Origin: CANJIV01 sp046330225
GTDB taxonomy: Bacteria > Actinomycetota > Thermoleophilia > Solirubrobacterales > Solirubrobacteraceae
Direction: 5' to 3'
Length of the DNA: 64,000 nucleotides
Assembly: GCA_046330225.1 (NCBI GenBank)
Contig: JAXLTD010000002.1
Span: forward strand, 310,001 to 374,000
Numbering within the stretch: the stretch's first letter is position 1; each line of letters starts with the position of its first letter. A program made the translations under genes and the position numbers. Below, in pieces: positions 51,892 to 60,671 of this stretch. The notes beneath the pieces were generated by a model that saw only the letters and a program-made list of their open reading frames with translations, ran no database searches and was not told the origin of the DNA.

Positions 51892-53343
51892 GTGAACTTC
51901 GCTCGCGATGTCGTCGACGCCGCGCCCGCCGGCCGCCTGGCCTTCGTGTCGCTGGCCCGCGACGGGGCGCGGCGGGAGTGGACCTTCGGCGAGGTCGCCG
52001 ATCGCAGCGCCCGCCTGGCCGGGACGCTCGCCGCGCGCGGGGTGCGGCGCGGGGACGTGGTCATGACGCTCATCGGCTCGACGCCGGACTGGGTGTTCGC
52101 CATGGTCGCCGCGTTCCGCCTCGGCGCGGCCGTCCTGCCCTGCAACGAGCAGCTGCGCGCCCACGATCTCGAGCTGCGGCTCGCCGCGGCGCGGCCGGCG
52201 CTCGTGCTCTGCGACGAGCGCGACCGGGCCGAGCTCGAGGCGTCCCGGCCCGACATGGAGGTCCTGCTGGTCCCGGACGAGTCCCTGTACGCGGCGGAGC
52301 CGGCGCCCGCGCCGGACCTGGCCGGCGAGGACCCGGCGATCGTGATCTTCACGAGCGGCACGACGGGCGAGCCGGTCGGCGTCGTCCACGGGCAGCGGTA
52401 CCTCCCCGGCCAGCGGCTGCAAGCCGAGCGGTGGTTCGGGGCGCGCCCGGGCGACCTCGCCTGGTGCACGGCCGCGAGCGGCTGGTCCAAGTCGGCCCGC
52501 AACGTCTTCGTGGCACCCTGGCTCTGCGGCGCCGCCGCGCTCCTGCACGACGGGCGGTTCGATCCGGCCGAGCGGCTCGACCTGCTGGAGCGGGAGGGGG
52601 TCAGCGTCCTGTGCATGGCGCCGACGGAGTACCGCGTGATCGCCAAGCGTGCCGAGCTGCGCGCGCTGCCGGCGGTGCGCGAGCTCGTCGCCGCCGGGGA
52701 GGCGCTCAACCCGGAGGTGCTGCGCGCGTGGCGCGATGCCACCGGCGTCGACGTGCGGGACGGCTACGGGCAGACCGAGACCGGGCAGACGACCGGCAAC
52801 CTCGCCGGGGAGCCGGCCCGCCCGGGGTCGATGGGGCGCCCCCTCCCCGGGATCGGGCTGCACGTGCAGGACGGCGAGCTGGTCCTCGATCCGGCCACCG
52901 ATCCGACGTTCTTCGTGCGCTATCTCGATCCGGCGGCCCCGGCCCCCGACCGGTCCGCCCCGTGGCACACCGGCGACCGGGTGCGCCAGGACGAGGAGGG
53001 CTACCTCTACTTCGAGTCCCGCGCCGACGACGTGATCATCTCCGCCGGCTACCGCATCGGACCCTTCGAGGTCGAGTCGGCGCTCGTCACGCACGACGCG
53101 GTGGCCGAGGCCGCCGTCGTCGCCGCGCCCGACGACGAGCGCGGCGCGGTCGTGCGGGCGGTCGTCGTGCTGCGCGACGGTCACGAGCCGAGCGACGCGC
53201 TCGCGGCCGAGCTGCAGGACCACGTCAAGCACGAGACGGCGCCGTACAAGTATCCGCGGATCGTGGAGTTTGCCGAGGCCTTGCCGAAGACCGCCTCGGG
53301 GAAGGTCCGCCGGGCCGCGCTGCGCGGCCCGGGCGCTCCGTGA
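51892..53343 (+). CDS. acyl-CoA synthetase (medium-chain/acetyl-CoA synthetase-like, ANL superfamily)
   Basis: 483 residues, GTG start. Adenylate-forming motifs are all present: the P-loop-like IVIFTSGTTGEPVG near residue 150, GYGQTETGQTTGN near 290, WHTGDRVRQDEEGYLYFESR and DDVIISAGYRIGPFEVES near 360-390, and the C-terminal lysine motif PKTASGKVRRAAL. It joins CoA to a carboxylic acid through an acyl-AMP. The closest style is the MACS group with aromatic or medium-chain acids, but chain length cannot be read from sequence. The next gene overlaps by GTGA. Confidence 0.9.
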   Translation: MNFARDVVDAAPAGRLAFVSLARDGARREWTFGEVADRSARLAGTLAARGVRRGDVVMTLIGSTPDWVFAMVAAFRLGAAVLPCNEQLRAHDLELRLAAARPALVLCDERDRAELEASRPDMEVLLVPDESLYAAEPAPAPDLAGEDPAIVIFTSGTTGEPVGVVHGQRYLPGQRLQAERWFGARPGDLAWCTAASGWSKSARNVFVAPWLCGAAALLHDGRFDPAERLDLLEREGVSVLCMAPTEYRVIAKRAELRALPAVRELVAAGEALNPEVLRAWRDATGVDVRDGYGQTETGQTTGNLAGEPARPGSMGRPLPGIGLHVQDGELVLDPATDPTFFVRYLDPAAPAPDRSAPWHTGDRVRQDEEGYLYFESRADDVIISAGYRIGPFEVESALVTHDAVAEAAVVAAPDDERGAVVRAVVVLRDGHEPSDALAAELQDHVKHETAPYKYPRIVEFAEALPKTASGKVRRAALRGPGAP

Positions 53344-54197
53344 TCCCGCTGCTCTGCGGCCTCGGGACGGCGATTGCCTTCGCGGCCTCGACCGTCTGCT
53401 CGTCCCGATCGGCGCGCATGCTTGGATGGGCGTCGGCGGCGGCCTGGGTGATGGTGGCCGGGTTCGCCGTGTCGGTCCCCGTGGCGCTGGCCGGCGGCGT
53501 GCCGGACGGCCTCGACGCGGCGTCGGGCGGCTGGCTCCTGCTCGCGGGTGCGGGGAACCTCGGCGGGATCCTCCTCACGTACTCGGCCCTGAGGGTGGGC
53601 AAGGTGGGAATCGTGGCCGCAATCGTCTCGACCGAAGGCGCGGTGGCGGCGCTCATCGCCGTGCTCGCCGGCCAGGCGCTCGCGCCGGCGGCGGGCGCCA
53701 CGCTCGCGGTCATCGCGGCCGGCGTGGTGCTCGCCGCCCTGGCTCCCGGTGCCGAGGCGCCCGACGCTCCGAGCGCCCACGGCGGGGCGCGGGCGGTGAC
53801 CGCCGCCGTGATCGCCGCCGGCGCCTTTGGCGCGAGCCTCTATGCGACCGCGAAAGCCGGGGCGACGCTCCCGGTCACCTGGGCCGTGCTCCCCTCGCGC
53901 GTCATCGGGGTGGCGGTGCTGGCGATCCCGCTGGCCGTGGCCGGACGGCTTCGGCTCACCCGGCCCGCGGCCCCGCTCGTCGTGACCTCGGGCCTCTGCG
54001 AGATCGTGGGGTTTGGCCTGTTCACGGTCGGGTCCCGCGAGGACATCGCCGTGACCTCGGTGATCGCGTCCCAGTTCGCCGCGATCGCCGCGATCGCCGC
54101 CTTCGTGCTGTTCGGCGAGCGCCTGCGCCGGCTGCAGGTGGCGGGCGTGGCGCTGATCGTCGCCGGGGTCGCGGTGCTCGCGGCGGTGCAGGCGTAG
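53340..54197 (+). CDS. EamA-family (DMT superfamily) transporter
   Basis: 285 residues with ten predicted transmembrane helices in two EamA repeats (about 1-135 and 150-285). The second repeat ends with FVLFGERLRRLQVAGVALIV, the typical EamA tail. Members export amino acids, nucleosides or other metabolites. GTG overlaps the synthetase stop, so the transporter is co-translated with it and might move the acid or its product. Confidence 0.87.
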   Translation: MIPLLCGLGTAIAFAASTVCSSRSARMLGWASAAAWVMVAGFAVSVPVALAGGVPDGLDAASGGWLLLAGAGNLGGILLTYSALRVGKVGIVAAIVSTEGAVAALIAVLAGQALAPAAGATLAVIAAGVVLAALAPGAEAPDAPSAHGGARAVTAAVIAAGAFGASLYATAKAGATLPVTWAVLPSRVIGVAVLAIPLAVAGRLRLTRPAAPLVVTSGLCEIVGFGLFTVGSREDIAVTSVIASQFAAIAAIAAFVLFGERLRRLQVAGVALIVAGVAVLAAVQA

Positions 54198-54210
54198 GCG
54201 GGCGCGCGGC

Positions 54211-56679
54211 CTACCCCCGGATCCGCTCCCCCTTCGGGTCGAAGAGCGGGGCCTGCGCGACTGTGCCGGGAATCCACTCGCCGAAGATCTCCACGGCGAC
54301 CTCGGTGCCCGGCGCGGCGTGCTCGGGGGGGAGGTAGGCGAACGCGATGGATTTCCCGATCGTGAAGCCGTAGCCGCCGGTCGTCACCCGCCCGGAGATC
54401 TCGCCGCCGATCCGGACCGGCTCGTTGCCGAGCGCCACCGAGCGCGGATCCTCCAGAGTCAGGCAGGCGAGCTTGACCCGCGGCCCGCGCTCCCGAGCCT
54501 CGACGAGGGCCTGGCGCCCGATGAACCCGCCGGGCTTGTCGACCTTCACCGCGAAGCCGAGGCCCGCCTCGTCGGGGGTCTCGTCGGGCGTGATGTCGGC
54601 GCCCCACACGAGGTAGCCCTTCTCGAGCCGCAGGGTGTCGATGGCCTTGTAGCCGGCGGCCACGAGCCCGTGCGGCTGGCCGGCCTCCCAGAGGGCCGAC
54701 CACAGGGTGGCGCCGAACTCCGACGGGCAGTAGAGCTCCCAGCCGAGCTCGCCGACGTAGGTGACCCGCAGCGCGCGGATCGGCACCCCGCCGACCGTCA
54801 GCTCCCGGGTCGTCATGTAGGGGAAGGCCGCGTTCGAGAGGTCGGCGGGCGTGAGCGGGGCGAGGATGTCGCGGGCCTTTGGCCCCCACAGGCCGAAGCA
54901 TGAGTACTGCGACGTGACGTCCGTGACGCGCACGCTCCCGTCTCCGGGCAGATGGGTGCGGAGCCAGCCGAGATCGTGGTTGCCGAACGCCGTGCCGGTG
55001 ACGATCCGGAATTCCTGATCGCCCAGGCGGGTGACGGTGAAGTCGCATTCGATCCCGCCGCGGCGGTTGAGCATCTGCGTGTAGGTGATCTGGCCGACGC
55101 CCCGGGCCACCTGGTTGGCACACAGCGACTCCAGAAACGCCGCGGCGCCCGGGCCGCTGATGTCGAGCTTGGCGAACGAGGACTCGTCGAACAGGCCGGC
55201 GGCCTCCCGCACGCCGGCGTGCTCGGCGCCGATCGCGGGCGACCACAGCATGCCCGCCCACCCGCGCGGCCGCAGCGACTCGTCGCCGGCGGCGGCGTTG
55301 GACTCGTAGAAGTTCACGCGCTCCCAGCCGGACTTCTCGCCGAAGGACGCGCCGTGCGCCTGGTGCCAGCCATAGACGGGCGAGACCCGCAGCGGCCTCC
55401 CGGCCTGGCGCTCGTACCCGGGGTACTTGATGTCGTAGTAGGTCTCGTAGACCTCGCGCGCGCGGGCCAGCGTGTGCGACGGGGAGCGGTAGTGGCTCCC
55501 GAAGCGGCGGATGTCCATGTGCCAGAGGTCCAGGCTCGGCTCGCCGTCGGCGATCCACTCGGCCATGACCTTCCCGATGCCGCCGGCGCCCGCGAGGCCG
55601 TGGGCGCAGAACCCCGCGGCCACGAAGAAGCCGCGAACCTCGCTCTCGCCCAGGCAGAACTCGCCGTCGGGTGTGAACGCCTCGGGCCCGTTGATGAGCC
55701 GGGTGACCGTGATCTCGTCCATCGCCGGCACGCGCCGCTTGGAGTTCTCGACGATCTCTTCGAAGCGGTCCCACTCCTCCTCGAGCAGGCGGCCGTTGAA
55801 GTCCTGAGGAATGGCGTCGAACCCGCCCGGCCCGGTCAGCGCCCACGGCGCCGATTGGCGCTCGTAGCCGCCCATCACGAGCCCGCCGCCTTCCTCGCGG
55901 AAGTAGATGAGCAGGTCGGGGTCGCGCAGCGTCGGGAGGTGCTGGCCCGGCGTGCGCTCGCGGAACGGCTGGGTCACGAGGTACTCGTGGGCGAACGGGA
56001 TGATCGGCACGCGCACGCCGGCCAGGCGGGCGATCTCGGCGGCGTACATGCCGCCGGCGTCGACGACGATCTCGGCCTCGATGTCCCCCTTCTCGGTCCG
56101 CACGCCGGCCACCCGGCCGTCCCGGACGTCGATCCCCGTGACGCGCGTGTTCGTGAAGATCCGCACGCCGCCGCGGCGCGCGCCGTCGGCCAGCGCGTAG
56201 GTGAGCTGGGACGGGTCGAGGTAGCCGTCCGTCGCGAGGTAGGCGCCGCCGAGCACGCCGCCGGTGTCCATGAGCGGGAACATCGCCTGCGCTTCCTCGG
56301 CGCTGATGAGCTCGAGCGGGAGCCCGAAGGTCTTGCCCCAGCCGGCCTGGCGGCGCAGCTCCTCCAGGCGCTCCGGAGAGGAGGCGAGGCGGATCCCGCC
56401 GCACTCGACCCAGCCCGGGTCGAACTCCGACTCCTGGCCCAGCCGCCGGTAGAGCTCGACGCTGTACATCATCATCTTCGTGAGCGACACCGAGCCGCGC
56501 AGCTGGCCGACCAGGCCAGCGGAGTGGAAGGTCGAGCCGCTCGTCAGCTCCTTGCGGTCGACGAGCACCGTGTCGGAGAAGCCAAGCTGGGCGAGGTGAT
56601 AGGCGATGCTCGTCCCGCCCACGCCGCCGCCGATGATCACGCAGCGGGCGCGGGAGGGGGGCGTGCGGTCAATGGCCAC
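54211..56679 (-). CDS. dimethylglycine/sarcosine dehydrogenase-type FAD and GcvT fusion protein
   Basis: 822 residues from a GTG. Residues 1-400 form a DAO-type FAD oxidoreductase: CVIIGGGVGGTSIAYHLAQLG, TSGSTFHSAGLVGQLRGS with a conserved His of the covalent-flavin turn, and FFVAAGFCAHGLAGAGGIGK. An FAO_M linker follows, then GCV_T (about 435-720, from SFAKLDISGPGAAAFLE) and GCV_T_C (about 735-820). This layout transfers the one-carbon unit from dimethylglycine or sarcosine to tetrahydrofolate. The start codon lies 11 nt inside the end of the kinase gene, in an operon led by a GntR regulator. Confidence 0.9.
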   Translation of the reverse strand: MAIDRTPPSRARCVIIGGGVGGTSIAYHLAQLGFSDTVLVDRKELTSGSTFHSAGLVGQLRGSVSLTKMMMYSVELYRRLGQESEFDPGWVECGGIRLASSPERLEELRRQAGWGKTFGLPLELISAEEAQAMFPLMDTGGVLGGAYLATDGYLDPSQLTYALADGARRGGVRIFTNTRVTGIDVRDGRVAGVRTEKGDIEAEIVVDAGGMYAAEIARLAGVRVPIIPFAHEYLVTQPFRERTPGQHLPTLRDPDLLIYFREEGGGLVMGGYERQSAPWALTGPGGFDAIPQDFNGRLLEEEWDRFEEIVENSKRRVPAMDEITVTRLINGPEAFTPDGEFCLGESEVRGFFVAAGFCAHGLAGAGGIGKVMAEWIADGEPSLDLWHMDIRRFGSHYRSPSHTLARAREVYETYYDIKYPGYERQAGRPLRVSPVYGWHQAHGASFGEKSGWERVNFYESNAAAGDESLRPRGWAGMLWSPAIGAEHAGVREAAGLFDESSFAKLDISGPGAAAFLESLCANQVARGVGQITYTQMLNRRGGIECDFTVTRLGDQEFRIVTGTAFGNHDLGWLRTHLPGDGSVRVTDVTSQYSCFGLWGPKARDILAPLTPADLSNAAFPYMTTRELTVGGVPIRALRVTYVGELGWELYCPSEFGATLWSALWEAGQPHGLVAAGYKAIDTLRLEKGYLVWGADITPDETPDEAGLGFAVKVDKPGGFIGRQALVEARERGPRVKLACLTLEDPRSVALGNEPVRIGGEISGRVTTGGYGFTIGKSIAFAYLPPEHAAPGTEVAVEIFGEWIPGTVAQAPLFDPKGERIRG

Positions 56680-57583
56680 GGGCGTCCTCCAGCCAAGTTG
56701 GGAATCGGGGGTCCGCGGCGGACTGCTCCAGCCGCGCGAAGTGCTCGGCCGCGTAGGCGGCGAAGTCGAAGTCGAGTTCCGAGACGGTCGTCTGCACGAC
56801 GCCCCACATCGCCTCGCGGAAGTCCGACATCACCCGCATGAGCCGCAGGCAGGCGAAGCGGCGCGGGGTCGGCGCCTCCTCGAAGTACAGGCCGAGCAGG
56901 CGCGCGTCGGCGGCCTCGTCGAAGCCGTTGTTGACGGACAGGTTCGCGAGGTCGAAGTAGCGGTCGCCCATCCCGGCGTACTCCCAGTCCACGATGCGCA
57001 CGCGGGTGCCGTCGTGGATGAAGTTCGCGGTGAGCAGGTCGTTGTGGCAGGGCACCAGACGGTGCTCGGGCCCGACGAGCACCGGCTCGATCGCGCCGGC
57101 GATCGCCTGTGCGCGCCCGTAGGCCGCCGGAATGTCGCCGCCGCGCTCCAGGGCCGTGGCGCGGAACTGCTCGACGAGGCGGAACGCGTCGAACCGGGTC
57201 GGCAGGGCCGGGCCGCCGTGGATCGCCCGCAGCGCCGCGGCCACCTCGCCGAGCGGCCCGTCGTCCACCAGCTCTGCGGTCGTGACTGGACGGCCCGGGA
57301 TGAAGCGGGTGACCAGGCACCCGGCGTCCTCGAGGAACGCGGCGACCTCAGGGGCGACGCCGGCGGCGGCAGCGGCGGCGGTCGCGTCACGCTCGGCGGT
57401 CCGGCTGATGCCGAGCAGGCTCGTGTCGCGGCCGGCAATTCGCACCACGTACTCGCCGTCGCCGAGGACCACCCGGAAGTTGCGGTTCGTGATGCCTCCG
57501 TCCAGCGGGACGGGCTCGCCCGACAGGGGACCGAGCGCGGGCTCGAGACGCGCGACGAGGCTGGCGATCTGAGTGTCAGGCAT
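56669..57583 (-). CDS. choline/ethanolamine kinase-like phosphotransferase (APH fold)
   Basis: 304 residues. The Brenner motif CHNDLLTANFIHDG with the catalytic Asp, and the metal-binding VDWEYAGMGDRYFDLANLS, are complete. The N-terminal nucleotide lobe has GGITNRNFRVVLGDGEYVVR. This set is nearer to choline/ethanolamine kinases and LicA than to antibiotic phosphotransferases. The following gene is a dimethylglycine-dehydrogenase-type enzyme, so a choline or betaine-derived metabolite is a reasonable substrate. It overlaps gntR by 8 nt. Confidence 0.85.
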   Translation of the reverse strand: MPDTQIASLVARLEPALGPLSGEPVPLDGGITNRNFRVVLGDGEYVVRIAGRDTSLLGISRTAERDATAAAAAAGVAPEVAAFLEDAGCLVTRFIPGRPVTTAELVDDGPLGEVAAALRAIHGGPALPTRFDAFRLVEQFRATALERGGDIPAAYGRAQAIAGAIEPVLVGPEHRLVPCHNDLLTANFIHDGTRVRIVDWEYAGMGDRYFDLANLSVNNGFDEAADARLLGLYFEEAPTPRRFACLRLMRVMSDFREAMWGVVQTTVSELDFDFAAYAAEHFARLEQSAADPRFPTWLEDARGH

Positions 57584-58385
57584 GGGACAGGACCTCCCGG
57601 GGGACATCGACGAGGAAGCGGGCCTGCTCGCCGCGAAACACGTCGTGGGCGTGCTCGATCGGCAGGTCGCCGTCGGCGAACGCGGTCCGCTCGATTCGCA
57701 TGAGGGGGGCGCCGCGGCGGACGCCGAGCGCGCGCGCCTGGGCGGCGCTCGCGACCGCGGGCTCGAGCGCCTCGGTGGCGCGCACCGGCGCGAGGCCGTA
57801 GCGGTCGCGCAGCAGCGCATAGAGGGAGCCGGTGAGGTCGGCGGCCTCGATCCCGGGCAGCCGGCCGGCGGGCAGCCACGAGTCCTCGAGGGCCAGCGGG
57901 ATCCCGCCGCCCGTGCGGATCCGCTGGATCCGCACGGCGGGCTCGCCGGCCGCCAGGCCCAGCGCGGCGGCCACCGCAGGCGGGGCCACGGCGACTCGCC
58001 CGGCGCTGCGGACCTTCGCGCCCGGCTGCAGGCCCGCCCGGCGGACGTGCTCGGTGAATCCCGCGACGCGCCGCAGGTCGTGGGCGAGGCGGGGCGGGCA
58101 CACGAAGGTGCCGCGACCCACGCCGCGGGTGATGAGGCTGCGGGCCGCCAGGGAGCCGAGCGCCTGCCGGACCGTCATCCGGCTGACGCCGAGCGCCTCG
58201 GCGAGGTCGCGCTCGGCGGGCAGCCTGGTGCCGGCCGGAAGGTCCCCGGCGGCGATCCGGGCGGCCAGCCGCGCCTCGATCTGCTCGTGGGCAGCCAGCG
58301 CGCCGGAGCCGCGGCGGGGGCGCCAGCGCGGCCCGAGCACGCGGCGGGCGCTGGGCGCAGCGCGGATGTCGGCGCGGGCGGCCAT
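57576..58385 (-). CDS. GntR/HutC family transcriptional regulator
   Basis: 269 residues. The winged helix is at about 30-100 (LPAGTRLPAERDLAEALGVS followed by RMTVRQALGSL), and the UTRA effector domain fills the rest (VRIQRIRTGGGIPLALEDSW). A near-palindrome TGGTCTAGTCCA overlaps its start codon. That is close to the operator of Streptomyces DasR, another HutC-type member, and suggests autoregulation. It heads the minus-strand operon with the choline kinase-like and dimethylglycine-dehydrogenase-type genes. Confidence 0.9.
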   Translation of the reverse strand: MAARADIRAAPSARRVLGPRWRPRRGSGALAAHEQIEARLAARIAAGDLPAGTRLPAERDLAEALGVSRMTVRQALGSLAARSLITRGVGRGTFVCPPRLAHDLRRVAGFTEHVRRAGLQPGAKVRSAGRVAVAPPAVAAALGLAAGEPAVRIQRIRTGGGIPLALEDSWLPAGRLPGIEAADLTGSLYALLRDRYGLAPVRATEALEPAVASAAQARALGVRRGAPLMRIERTAFADGDLPIEHAHDVFRGEQARFLVDVPREVLSHA

Positions 58386-58399
58386 TGGTCTAGTCCATT
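58384..58399. promoter_or_regulatory. candidate GntR operator (DasR-box-like)
   Basis: ATTGGTCTAGTCCATT: the 12-bp core TGGTCTAGTCCA has a single mismatch from the perfect palindrome TGGTCTAGACCA used by HutC-type GntR regulators. It overlaps the ATG of the gntR gene on the minus strand and covers the region between the divergent regulators. Confidence 0.6.
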
Positions 58400-58481
58400 C
58401 GCGACCCTAGGCGCGGGCGGCCGCGCATGTCAAGGGCACGCGGCCCGGGTCCAGCGTGGCCCCGGGCCGGCGGCATCCCGT

Positions 58482-58487
58482 TACCGT
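58482..58487 (+). promoter_or_regulatory. -10 element of FadR-type regulator gene (leaderless type)
   Basis: TACCGT with 6 nt to the ATG at 58494. Confidence 0.45.
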
Positions 58488-58493
58488 TGCCGG

Positions 58494-59279
58494 ATGGAGC
58501 GCAGCCCCGCGATCGCCGCGGTCTTCGAGCCGGTCGCCCCGCCGAGCACCTTCGAGGAGACGGTGGCGCGGCTGGGGACGGCGATCCGTGTCGGGGTGCT
58601 GGCTCCGGGGAGCCGCCTGCCGCCCGAGCGAGAGCTGGCCGACCAGCTCTCGATCAGCCGCTCGACGCTGCGGGCGGCGATCACGACCCTCGTGCAGAGC
58701 GGGCTGCTCGCCTCCGTCCGCGGCCGCGGCGGCGGCACGTTCGTCTCGGCCGAGCCCCCGCTCACCGGGCCGCCGTGGTTTGGCGCTCCGGGCGCCGCGC
58801 GGCTCGGGCGGGCGGCCCGCGACGTCCTCGACGAGCGCGTGGCCGTGGAGACCGGGGCGGCGATCCTGGCCGCGGAGCGGCGCACCGACGAGGACCTCGC
58901 CGCGATGGCCGCCCAGGTCGAGCGCATGGCCGCGGTCGAATCGGCCGATTTCGAGGACTTCGACGAGTATCGGCGCGCCGACATCCGGTTCCACATCGCC
59001 CTGGCCGAGGCGGCCGATTCCCCGCGGCTCGTGGCGATGATGACCGAGGTCCAGGGCCGGATGAGCGACCTCATCACCCGCATTCCCCACCCGGAGGAGG
59101 TGCTGATGCGGTCCAACGATCAGCATCGCCGCCTGGTGGGCCATCTGCGCAAGCGCGACGGGGCGGGCGCCGCCCGCCTGGCCCGCGAGCACCTCGAGGG
59201 CACCGAGCACATCCTCGAGGGCCTCATGCCGGCCGCCGCCGACACGGCGCCGCCCCCGCCGCCGCGCGTGGCGCGGTGA
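58494..59279 (+). CDS. FadR-subfamily GntR transcriptional regulator
   Basis: 261 residues. The winged helix is at about 25-85 (GSRLPPERELADQLSISRST). The FCD effector domain covers about 100-235, with metal-site residues in EYRRADIRFHIALAEAA (Asp and His) and DQHRRLVGHLRKRD (His). It lies 58 nt before the glutamine synthetase-like gene and probably regulates that Puu-like unit. The acidic or amino-acid effector is unknown. Leaderless start expected. Confidence 0.9.
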   Translation: MERSPAIAAVFEPVAPPSTFEETVARLGTAIRVGVLAPGSRLPPERELADQLSISRSTLRAAITTLVQSGLLASVRGRGGGTFVSAEPPLTGPPWFGAPGAARLGRAARDVLDERVAVETGAAILAAERRTDEDLAAMAAQVERMAAVESADFEDFDEYRRADIRFHIALAEAADSPRLVAMMTEVQGRMSDLITRIPHPEEVLMRSNDQHRRLVGHLRKRDGAGAARLAREHLEGTEHILEGLMPAAADTAPPPPPRVAR

Positions 59280-59286
59280 CCCTGAA

Positions 59287-59318
59287 CGCGCCGGCGCGTT
59301 GACACCCGCGCGCCGGCG
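59287..59318. promoter_or_regulatory. candidate direct-repeat operator at the ligase promoter
   Basis: The 10-mer CGCGCCGGCG occurs at 59287-59296 and 59309-59318, 22 nt apart (two helical turns), on either side of the -35 box. The first copy lies in a 12-bp perfect palindrome. Possible binding sites for the FadR-type regulator, but GC-rich repeats can arise by chance. Confidence 0.35.
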
Positions 59319-59328
59319 GGTCTAGGTT
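59299..59328 (+). promoter_or_regulatory. promoter of the gamma-glutamyl ligase gene (leaderless)
   Basis: TTGACA (59299-59304), 18-nt spacer, TAGGTT (59323-59328), then 8 nt to the ATG at 59337. Both boxes are good and the predicted transcript starts at the start codon. Confidence 0.65.
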
Positions 59329-59336
59329 CACGAGCC

Positions 59337-60671
59337 ATGCCAATGACCATCGACGACCTCGAGACCCAGGTTGCGGAAGGCGCCGTGGACACGGTGCTGT
59401 TCGCGATCACCGACATGCAGGGCCGGCTCCAGGGCAAGCGCCTGACCGCCCAGCACTTCCTCGACGTCGTGCGCAGCCACGGTGCCGAGGCCTGCAACTA
59501 CCTGCTGGCCGTGGACGTCGACATGGACACCGTCGAGGGCTACGAGATGGCCTCGTGGGAGACGGGCTACGGCGACTTCCAGATGGCGCCCGACCTCGGG
59601 ACGCTGCGCATGATCCCCTGGCACGAGGGAACCGCGCTGTGCCTCGCGGACCTCCAGTGGCACGACGGCACGGGCGTCCCGGCGTCGCCGCGCCAGATCC
59701 TCAAGGCCCAGATGGCCCGCCTGGCCGAGCGCGGCTGGGAGGCGTTCGCCGGGACCGAGCTCGAGTTCATCGTCTTTCGCAACACCTACGAGGACGCCTG
59801 GCAGCGGGCCTACCGCGACCTCGAGCCGGCCAACCTCTACAACGTCGACTACTCGCTGCTCGGCACCGCCCGCGTCGAGCCGCTCATCCGCCGCATTCGC
59901 AACGCGATGGCCGGCGCCGGCATGACCGTCGAGAACTCCAAGGGCGAATGCAACTTCGGCCAGCACGAGATCAACTTCCTCTACGGGCCCGTGCTCCAAG
60001 CCGCCGACGAGCACTCGATCTACAAGAACGGGGCCAAGGAGATCGCCGCCCAGGAGGGGATGGCGATCACGTTCATCGCGAAGTTCGACCAGCGCGAGGG
60101 CAACTCGTGCCACATCCACCTGTCGGTGCGCGGGCAGGACGGGACGCCGATCTTCGCCGAGCACCCCGAGATCTTCGACGCCTTCCTGGCCGGGCAGCTG
60201 GCCGCGCTGAGCGACCTGACGCTGTTCTATGCGCCGAACATCAACTCGTACAAGCGGTTCGCAAAGGGCTCGTTCGCCCCGACGGCCGTGGCCTGGGGCC
60301 ACGACAACCGCACCTGCGCGCTGCGGGTGGTCGGCCACGGGCCGGCGAAGCGGCTGGAGCTGCGGCTGCCGGGCGCCGACGTCAATCCCTACCTGGCGCT
60401 CAGCGCGATGATCGCGGCGGGGCTGCACGGCGTGGACGCGGGCCTCGAGCTCGAGCCGCCGACGACGGGGAGCGCCTACACGTCCGACCGCCCGACCGTG
60501 CCCGGCACGCTGCGCGACGCGCGCGACCTGTTCGCGGCCAGCCCGATTGCCCGCGCGGCGTTCGGCGACGCGGTGGTCGACCACTACCTCAACAACGCCC
60601 GGGTCGAGCTCGAGCAGTTCGACGCCGCGGTCACCGACTGGGAGCTCTTCCGCGGCTTCGAGCGGCTGTGA
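59337..60671 (+). CDS. glutamine synthetase-like gamma-glutamyl ligase (PuuA/GlnA-type)
   Basis: 444 residues with the GS fold. The catalytic domain has GTELEFIVF (metal Glu residues), QHEINFLYGPVLQAAD (substrate and metal Glu), NSCHIHLSV (metal His), NSYKRF and LRVVGHGPAKRLELRLPGAD (ATP and glutamate Arg). Lack of the adenylylation Tyr region and the company of a C26 hydrolase, permease and aldehyde dehydrogenase point to ligation of glutamate to an amine, such as putrescine or ethanolamine, rather than ammonium assimilation. The amine is not known. Confidence 0.85.
   Translation: MPMTIDDLETQVAEGAVDTVLFAITDMQGRLQGKRLTAQHFLDVVRSHGAEACNYLLAVDVDMDTVEGYEMASWETGYGDFQMAPDLGTLRMIPWHEGTALCLADLQWHDGTGVPASPRQILKAQMARLAERGWEAFAGTELEFIVFRNTYEDAWQRAYRDLEPANLYNVDYSLLGTARVEPLIRRIRNAMAGAGMTVENSKGECNFGQHEINFLYGPVLQAADEHSIYKNGAKEIAAQEGMAITFIAKFDQREGNSCHIHLSVRGQDGTPIFAEHPEIFDAFLAGQLAALSDLTLFYAPNINSYKRFAKGSFAPTAVAWGHDNRTCALRVVGHGPAKRLELRLPGADVNPYLALSAMIAAGLHGVDAGLELEPPTTGSAYTSDRPTVPGTLRDARDLFAASPIARAAFGDAVVDHYLNNARVELEQFDAAVTDWELFRGFERL

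Noticed and set aside
56669..57583. Aminoglycoside resistance phosphotransferase
   Set aside because: The motifs and operon context (dimethylglycine-dehydrogenase-type gene) favour a choline/ethanolamine-type metabolic kinase.
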